In this document: positions 4,782 to 8,789 of the stretch, piece by piece | Layout of the letters: each line of letters begins with the position of its first letter | How positions within the stretch are numbered: the first letter of the stretch is position 1 | Source: Candidatus Woesearchaeota archaeon | Lineage (GTDB): Archaea; Nanobdellota; Nanobdellia; UBA10117; WJKY01 | Reading direction: 5' to 3' | Length of the DNA stretch: 8,789 bases | Assembly (NCBI GenBank): GCA_014728835.1 | Contig: WJKY01000053.1 | Location: 1-8,789 of the forward strand | Notes under the pieces: generated by a model | What the model saw: only the letters and a program-made list of their open reading frames with translations | Database searches by the model: none | Told to the model about the DNA's origin: nothing | Position numbers and translations under genes: made by a program

Positions 4782-5179
4782 ATTATCTTAACCAAAACTT
4801 TTCTTTGGTCTCTTGGACCATCAAGTTCTGCAAACATAATTGCCTGCCATGTGCCAAGCTGTAGTTTTCCGTCTTTGATTGGAATAGATTCTGAGCTTCC
4901 CAGCAAAGCTGTTTTAATATGAGCTTGTGCATTATTATCAATTCTGTCATGTCTGTATTTACCATGATCAGGAACTAATTCAGCTAATTGGTCTAGAATA
5001 TCTTTTTTTAGTTCAGGGTCTGCGCTTTCGTTAATTATTATTGCACCTGTTGCATGCGGTGCATAAACAACACACAAACCATCTTTAACTTTTGATGTTT
5101 CAACAATCTTTTTAATATTAGAAGTAATGTCAATCAAATCAAATTTCTTGTTTGTGCTCAGGCTTATTTGCTTTAACAT
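4778..5179 (-). CDS. YjbQ/UPF0047 family protein
   Basis: The protein has 133 residues and carries the family pattern throughout: HATGAIIINE (42-51), DHGKYRHDRIDNNAQAHIKTALLG (71-94), SIPI, then GKLQLGTWQ (104-112) and ELDGPRDQRKVLV (118-130). The conserved His and Asn/Asp residues line a presumed active site. E. coli YjbQ has been linked to a weak thiamine-phosphate synthase activity, but the physiological role of the family is unsettled. The ATG at 5179 lies about 25 nt from a palindromic TATA box shared with the divergent Yip1-like gene, so the message is probably leaderless. It is the first gene of a two-gene unit with DUF99. Confidence 0.93.
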   Translation of the reverse strand: MLKQISLSTNKKFDLIDITSNIKKIVETSKVKDGLCVVYAPHATGAIIINESADPELKKDILDQLAELVPDHGKYRHDRIDNNAQAHIKTALLGSSESIPIKDGKLQLGTWQAIMFAELDGPRDQRKVLVKII

Positions 5180-5200
5180 AAAATAAATGCTTAGAAAGAA

Positions 5201-5208
5201 TTATATAA
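5201..5208. promoter_or_regulatory. Palindromic TATA box shared by two divergent genes
   Basis: TTATATAA is a perfect palindrome lying almost exactly midway between two divergent ATG codons: 25 nt from the minus-strand start at 5179 and 25 nt from the plus-strand start at 5229. Only 49 bp separate the genes and there is no ribosome site for either, so one TBP site may direct two leaderless transcripts. Confidence 0.65.
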
Positions 5209-5228
5209 GTGTTTTGAGCAAATAAATC

Positions 5229-5852
5229 ATGGCAAAAAGAAAAAGGAAAAAGCGACATAAAAAAACATTTAAGAGCAAAAATTTCTTTGAAAAAGCTAAA
5301 AGATTTTTATTGTCGCCTAAAAAAGCATTCAAAGCAGAAAGAAAAACTAGGCTTGGTGAAACATTCAAATATGGATTAATTGGATTAGCAATACTTGGTA
5401 TTTTAACAGGAATTATTTATTTAGCATTTCCACTTCAAGCAATACCTTTCGCGGGCCCAACATTATTTTTGATGTTGCTTGTCCTGACTGTAATTTTTGG
5501 ATTTATAATATTCGTAATCGGTGGTTTGTGGCTTCATTTATGGGCGTATATTTTTGGAGCTAGAAAGGGACCGGAACAAACAATGAAAGCATATTTTTAT
5601 GCGAAAACACCAACTTTTTTTCTGGGCTGGTTACCATTAATTAGTTTTATTGGTGCGATCTGGTCAGTAATATTAGAAGTTATAGGACTTAAACAACTAC
5701 AAAATATGTCAACTGGGCGTGCAGCTGGAGCAGTAATTATTGCAATTATTATTCCTATGATCATATTTATTATACTAATATTTTGGGTACTAAATTTAGC
5801 AGCAACAACTATGGGAACAATACCATCAGGAATGTTTAACCTGCCAACTTAA
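5229..5852 (+). CDS. Yip1-domain-like polytopic membrane protein
   Basis: The protein has 207 residues. A very basic, Lys-rich cytoplasmic N-terminus (MAKRKRKKRHKK) is followed by the FLLSPKKAFKAER segment and GETFKYGL, which is typical of Yip1-domain (PF04893-like) proteins. About four or five hydrophobic segments follow (roughly residues 47-70, 76-103, 126-150 and 164-192). Archaeal and bacterial members are integral membrane proteins of unknown function; eukaryotic Yip1 acts in vesicle traffic, and that role should not be transferred. It is the only plus-strand gene in the right half and shares its promoter with the YjbQ-family gene. It ends 10 bp from the convergent AMMECR1 gene. Confidence 0.75.
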   Translation: MAKRKRKKRHKKTFKSKNFFEKAKRFLLSPKKAFKAERKTRLGETFKYGLIGLAILGILTGIIYLAFPLQAIPFAGPTLFLMLLVLTVIFGFIIFVIGGLWLHLWAYIFGARKGPEQTMKAYFYAKTPTFFLGWLPLISFIGAIWSVILEVIGLKQLQNMSTGRAAGAVIIAIIIPMIIFIILIFWVLNLAATTMGTIPSGMFNLPT

Positions 5853-5870
5853 TTTTTATTTTTTATTCTT
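5853..5870 (+). terminator. T-rich terminator after the Yip1-like gene
   Basis: Directly after the stop the plus strand reads TTTTTATTTTTTATTCTT, a U-rich tract suited to archaeal termination. It overlaps the end of the convergent AMMECR1 gene. Confidence 0.5.
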
Positions 5871-6408
5871 TAAATATTTGCGCCTGAAACTTATAGATTT
5901 CTGAGTTATTATTCTTCCAAGCTTCAGGAGGCAAACTAGCTTTAATACAAGTTTGATTTAGAAACTGTTCAGCTGTCCAGTTATGTTCTTCTGCAACCTG
6001 TGGTAGCAATAAACCACTTGCTGCTCCTTGCTTAACAATTAGACCATCTTTACTTATGTTTATTTCTTTTGGGTTGGCTTGTATTTTCTTTGATGGCGTT
6101 AAAATAGAAATCTCAATTTTAATCTCATCTAATTCCTCTTTTTTTAAAGGAGGAAAACGAGAATCTTCAAATGCTGCTCCGCGTGCAGCTCTTGCTAATG
6201 CAACTCCAAGTGGAAAAACAGGTTCAGGAAAACCAATACAACCTCTTAATTCTTTGTTTTTGTTCAGAGTTACAAAAACTCCTCTTTTCTCAATTAATAG
6301 ATTTTGTAATTCGGCTGGAATATTAATTTCTTTTTTTCCAAAAGCTGAAGAAATAATTTTGCGTGCAATTACTATTAATTGTTGTCCTTGTTCTTCTGTA
6401 ATATTCAT
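5863..6408 (-). CDS. AMMECR1-domain protein
   Basis: The protein has 181 residues covering the whole AMMECR1 domain. The family signature LRGCIG is at 54-59, preceded by RGVFVTLNKN and followed by EPVFPLGVALARAARGAAFEDSRFPPL, then IKIEISILTP, GLLLPQVAEEHNW and FLNQTCIKASLPPEAW. AMMECR1 proteins occur in archaea, bacteria and eukaryotes; biochemical function is unsettled, with a nucleic-acid or enzyme role suggested from the conserved Cys-containing cleft (C57). The ATG overlaps the Rpo11 stop as TAATG, so it is made from the same message as an RNA polymerase subunit. Confidence 0.95.
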   Translation of the reverse strand: MNITEEQGQQLIVIARKIISSAFGKKEINIPAELQNLLIEKRGVFVTLNKNKELRGCIGFPEPVFPLGVALARAARGAAFEDSRFPPLKKEELDEIKIEISILTPSKKIQANPKEINISKDGLIVKQGAASGLLLPQVAEEHNWTAEQFLNQTCIKASLPPEAWKNNNSEIYKFQAQIFKE

Positions 6409-6659
6409 TATTTAATTGCTTTAATTTGCTTGGTCAAATCTTTTATTGTGTCATTCCAAACGCTTTTTGCACTTTTTCTTTTAGTGCGAAGAATAAAAAT
6501 TGGTTTACTTGTTTCTGGATGTTCTATTCGAAAGCCAGCTGCTTCAGTGGAACTGTTTTTCCAAAGCTCTGACTTTATTAAATTTAAAATAGCTTGATTA
6601 TTTTCACTAAATTCTATTTTTAGTTTATTTTTTTCCTTCTCTAAAACATTAACTTCCAT
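6408..6659 (-). CDS. rpoL: DNA-directed RNA polymerase subunit Rpo11 (RpoL)
   Basis: The protein has 83 residues and matches archaeal Rpo11/eukaryotic Rpb11: MEVNVLEKEKNKLKIEFSE, then NQAILNLIKSELW, GFRIEHPETSKPIFILRT (the RIEHP motif is diagnostic) and a C-terminal helix. Rpo11 pairs with Rpo3 to form the platform on which the polymerase assembles. The start at 6659 was chosen because it gives the family N-terminus and lies about 27 nt after a TATA box; a TTG four codons upstream is possible but unsupported. It is the first gene of a two-gene unit with AMMECR1. Confidence 0.95.
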   Translation of the reverse strand: MEVNVLEKEKNKLKIEFSENNQAILNLIKSELWKNSSTEAAGFRIEHPETSKPIFILRTKRKSAKSVWNDTIKDLTKQIKAIK

Positions 6660-6681
6660 GTTTTTAATCAAATAAATTGCC

Positions 6682-6690
6682 TTTATAAAA
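6682..6690 (-). promoter_or_regulatory. TATA box for rpoL-AMMECR1
   Basis: The minus strand reads TTTTATAAA, centred about 27 nt before the ATG at 6659, squeezed between the Dph2 stop and Rpo11. It implies a leaderless message separate from dph2. Confidence 0.55.
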
Positions 6691-6694
6691 CTTG

Positions 6695-7378
6695 TTATAT
6701 ATTAATTTCATCTGCGTTGGCTATTGATTTTTTAAATAACTCTTGGTCGTCAACTAATCTAGGACAAGCTGTATTGATCCAAGCTTGTATTTGTGGAAAA
6801 TTTAGTAAGTCATTTGGATTGATTGTATCTGCAACAAATACAAAAGCTTGTTTTCCTTGAGATTGCAGTTTCTTTTTGATTTGCTCTGCTCTTTTTAGAT
6901 TTTGCTGGCCAGGTTTTGTGGTAACTAAGATTCCAAGTATTTGCGCGTCTCTAACTTTCGATACACGCGCAGCTTGTTTTTTCAACCATTTCTTTTTTTC
7001 AGCATCTGATAGCTTATTTACCTTATTTGTATATGGATTTAGAATAATTACTGGTTTGTTTGTTTGCACTGCAATACCTAAAGGATGGAATTTACCGTCA
7101 CCAATATATAAAAAACAATCTACTTTATTTTGAATTTTAATTGCTGCGCTTACATCGCAGCCAAGAACTTGTCCAGGATAAACTGCATGTTTGTTCGGTT
7201 TACTAATAACAATTTGTTTCTCAGCTTTTTTTAATTCAGATTTGATTTCAGGCAATTGACTTACAAACTGAACTGTTGCAACTAAGCCAATTGTTTTAAA
7301 ATCTTTAAGTTTATTCAAAACAGATTTGCCTATGTTTACTTTTTTCTTAGCTTTTGCTTCTACAAACATAACTTCCAT
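6695..7378 (-). CDS. dph2: Diphthamide synthase Dph2 homologue lacking the first domain
   Basis: Archaeal Dph2 uses a [4Fe-4S] cluster and S-adenosylmethionine to transfer a 3-amino-3-carboxypropyl group to a histidine of elongation factor 2. This protein has 227 residues against about 340 in the family. Present are the middle domain, with VYPGQVLGCDVSAA (second cluster Cys, C74) and FLYIGDGKFHPLGIA, the NPYTNKV turn, and the third domain with INTACPRLVDD (third Cys, C205). Absent is the whole first domain with the first cluster cysteine; the visible N-terminus aligns with the linker after it. The C-terminus is also about 20 or more residues short. An in-frame TAA at 7403-7405 and a TATA box upstream show the gene truly starts here. 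Either the first domain is a separate gene elsewhere or the protein has changed function. Confidence 0.85.
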   Translation of the reverse strand: MEVMFVEAKAKKKVNIGKSVLNKLKDFKTIGLVATVQFVSQLPEIKSELKKAEKQIVISKPNKHAVYPGQVLGCDVSAAIKIQNKVDCFLYIGDGKFHPLGIAVQTNKPVIILNPYTNKVNKLSDAEKKKWLKKQAARVSKVRDAQILGILVTTKPGQQNLKRAEQIKKKLQSQGKQAFVFVADTINPNDLLNFPQIQAWINTACPRLVDDQELFKKSIANADEINI

Positions 7379-7398
7379 AAAATTTCTTAGAATAAGTG

Positions 7399-7408
7399 CT
7401 TTTTAAAG
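7399..7408 (-). promoter_or_regulatory. TATA-like box for the short dph2
   Basis: The minus strand reads CCTTTAAAAA, centred about 25-27 nt before the ATG at 7378. It contains an in-frame TAA, so the coding region cannot extend upstream. Confidence 0.5.
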
Positions 7409-7429
7409 GATTTGCATTAGCGCACGTGT

Positions 7430-8789
7430 TCACTTTGGCAAATGCTCGTTAATCTTTTCTGATTTCCAGCCAGCGTCTTTTAATGCTTTTCTTACTTCAT
7501 TAGTTGTATGTCCTTTGTTAAGAGATTCTTTTACAAATTTAGAAGCTTTGGTTTTGGTTTTTCGACCTGTATCTATTTTATGCTTTTTAGCTAATTTGCT
7601 AATATCTCTAGACAATGTTGGCTGTTTTGCAAAGGCTTCTTCGACTATTTGTTTTGGCCAACCAGCATCAAGAAGTTTTGTTTTAATTTCTGTTGCACTA
7701 AATCCTTTTTTCAAACCAGCTGAAATATATTTCTTAACTCTTTTTGCTTTTCTTTCACCAACTGTACTTACTTTATGTTTTTCAGCTAATTCACCTAATT
7801 CTGTTAAATCACCATGAGACTGAGCTAATAAATCATTTACTTTTTCTTCATCCCATCCTTTTGTAATTAATGCTTGCTTAATTTGTTTTGGACTATATCC
7901 TAAAGACAAGCAGTTAGTAATATAACTATCAACACTTTGTGTTACAGCTCTGGTTGGTCTTGCAGATGGCTCTGAAACACCATGTGTTTCAGTTAAATCT
8001 TCTAATTCACTTTCTGGTCGCTTGTAGAAGAACCACCAACCAGCAAAACCAGCAGACAATAAGATAATTGCTAAAATTGATGAGTATAAAACAATATTTG
8101 ATTTTTCTTTACAATCACTAGGACAGGTTTCAGATGTTTCACCTTCAGCAGAATCACAAATTCCATCTCCGCAAACAGCAGTTGATGCATCTCCAGGTAC
8201 GCATTCATTTCCTATACAAACTAATCCTTGATCGCAACCACAATCAGTACAACAAGTAGCTGTACTTTCAGTTACTTCGCACATACCATCTCCACATGTA
8301 GGAGTAGAAGGTATTGTTTCATCAAAAACACTGGCATTTTTATCACAGCCATTATAAGCATCCCCATCACAGTCTTCATCTACATCACCTGTGCAAAGTT
8401 CATCTGCACTTGGATTAATATTAGGATCATTATCATCGCAATCAAATTCTTCATATGAATCATTACATTCGTCTGCGTATTTTACATATCCATCTCCATC
8501 AGCATTCCAGTCATCATCAATTATTTCATTACAATCATCATCTATTGCGTCACAAGTTTCAGTTTGTTTTGGTGTGCCACCAGCATAACACTGGCATTGA
8601 GTTTCTTCAACAGAAGTTCCATTATTAACATTATCTTGGATGCCATCGCAATTATCATCTATTTGATTGCAAGTTTCATCTGATGAATATGTTGCATTTT
8701 CGCATTTTTTCCATTTTCCATTTTCATCACAAGTTTGTGTACCAAATTCACAAGCACCTGTATCTGTTTCAGGTCCGCAGTCCCTTTCA
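7430..8789 (-). CDS. Cys-rich MopE-like surface protein with membrane helix and cytoplasmic repeats (partial, N-terminus missing)
   Basis: The frame is open to the window edge: 452 residues are visible and the start lies outside. Visible residues 1-148 are Cys/Asp-rich with MopE-type putative metal-binding motifs: ETCNQIDDNCDGIQD (38-52), ETCDAIDDDCNEIIDDD (77-93), DGDGYVKYADECND (97-110, calcium-loop-like), DCDDNDPNINPSADELC (116-132) and DEDCDG. Next come two CGDGxC...C..DC modules (165-226) with a Cys cluster between. One membrane helix (about 231-255, IVLYSSILAIILLSAGFAGWW) is followed by basic residues, so the Cys-rich part is outside and the last ~195 residues are cytoplasmic. The cytoplasmic part holds three repeats of about 64 residues. 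It is probably exported through Sec, with any signal peptide off-window. Related Cys-rich modules bind copper or calcium in characterised proteins; here this is inferred. Confidence 0.88.
   Translation of the reverse strand, partial: ERDCGPETDTGACEFGTQTCDENGKWKKCENATYSSDETCNQIDDNCDGIQDNVNNGTSVEETQCQCYAGGTPKQTETCDAIDDDCNEIIDDDWNADGDGYVKYADECNDSYEEFDCDDNDPNINPSADELCTGDVDEDCDGDAYNGCDKNASVFDETIPSTPTCGDGMCEVTESTATCCTDCGCDQGLVCIGNECVPGDASTAVCGDGICDSAEGETSETCPSDCKEKSNIVLYSSILAIILLSAGFAGWWFFYKRPESELEDLTETHGVSEPSARPTRAVTQSVDSYITNCLSLGYSPKQIKQALITKGWDEEKVNDLLAQSHGDLTELGELAEKHKVSTVGERKAKRVKKYISAGLKKGFSATEIKTKLLDAGWPKQIVEEAFAKQPTLSRDISKLAKKHKIDTGRKTKTKASKFVKESLNKGHTTNEVRKALKDAGWKSEKINEHLPK
7433..8005 (-). 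repeat. Three tandem ~64-residue cytoplasmic repeats
   Basis: Units span about 7820-8005, 7622-7807 and 7433-7615. Each has a short helix with a His (LTETHGV, LAEKHKV, LAKKHKI), a variable basic linker, then a helical module of the pattern YI..L..GYS...IK..L...GW....V...L. The Gly-aromatic/His and Gly-Trp landmarks recur at spacings of 65 and 64 residues. DNA identity is low, so the duplication is old. Confidence 0.8.

Noticed and set aside
6056..6597. Plus-strand frames opposite AMMECR1 and Rpo11
   Set aside because: Both minus-strand genes are firmly identified; the opposite frames show no domain and no promoter.
6660..6671. TTG start four codons upstream for Rpo11
   Set aside because: The ATG at 6659 gives the family N-terminus and sits at the leaderless distance from the TATA box.
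8228..8588. Plus-strand frames rich in Ser, Ile and Thr opposite the surface protein
   Set aside because: They mirror the Asp codons of the minus-strand MopE-like repeats; the minus frame has ordered Cys motifs and is the real one.
1..8789. Insertion sequences, CRISPR arrays, tRNA or rRNA genes, toxin-antitoxin or defence genes
   Set aside because: I found no transposase or integrase motifs, no regular repeat-spacer array, no tRNA cloverleaf and no rRNA-like region.

Overview
The window looks like part of the chromosome of a small-genome archaeon. PCNA, transcription factor S, RNA polymerase subunit Rpo11, an archaeal Dph2, a DUF99 protein, an AMMECR1 protein and an MC1-type chromosomal protein together are archaeal. 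The AT-rich, tightly packed genes, an N-terminally reduced Dph2, several tiny membrane proteins and a MopE-like surface protein suggest a DPANN lineage (Woesearchaeota/Pacearchaeota/Nanoarchaeota type). That placement is an inference from gene content; no rRNA or tRNA gene is present to test it.

Layout. 1-106 (-): start of a membrane-anchored protein running off the window. 171-575 (-): MC1 DNA-bending protein with a 49-residue Arg/Thr tail. It is divergent from 712-1185 (+), a small Cys/His protein of unknown function. 1204-1283: GC-rich hairpin, probably a minus-strand kink-turn RNA. 1367-2113 (-): PCNA. 2171-2710 (-): three-gene operon of tiny membrane proteins (42, 75 and 57 aa). 2777-3118 (-): OB-fold protein. 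3144-3464 (-): TFS. 3506-4138 (-): signal peptidase I. 4185-5179 (-): YjbQ-family gene overlapping a DUF99 gene. 5229-5852 (+): Yip1-like membrane protein. 5863-6659 (-): Rpo11 overlapping AMMECR1. 6695-7378 (-): Dph2 lacking its first domain. 7430-8789 (-): large Cys-rich surface protein with one membrane helix and three ~64-residue cytoplasmic repeats, its N-terminus outside the window. No stretch over 300 bases lacks a gene or RNA candidate.

How they fit together. Replication (PCNA, OB-fold), transcription (TFS, Rpo11) and translation-factor modification (Dph2) genes sit close together, resembling archaeal information-processing neighbourhoods. Interspersed are export and envelope genes (signal peptidase, Yip1-like, surface protein, small membrane proteins). 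Most first genes have a TATA-like box about 22-29 nt before the ATG and no Shine-Dalgarno, implying leaderless mRNAs. MC1 and the small-membrane-protein operon instead have short leaders with good Shine-Dalgarno sites. Translational overlaps (TAATG twice, ATGA once) mark three gene pairs as co-translated.

The most unusual items are the protamine-like tail on MC1, the kink-turn RNA candidate with its own promoter, the Dph2 lacking its first cysteine domain, and the palindromic TATA box that appears to serve two divergent leaderless genes.
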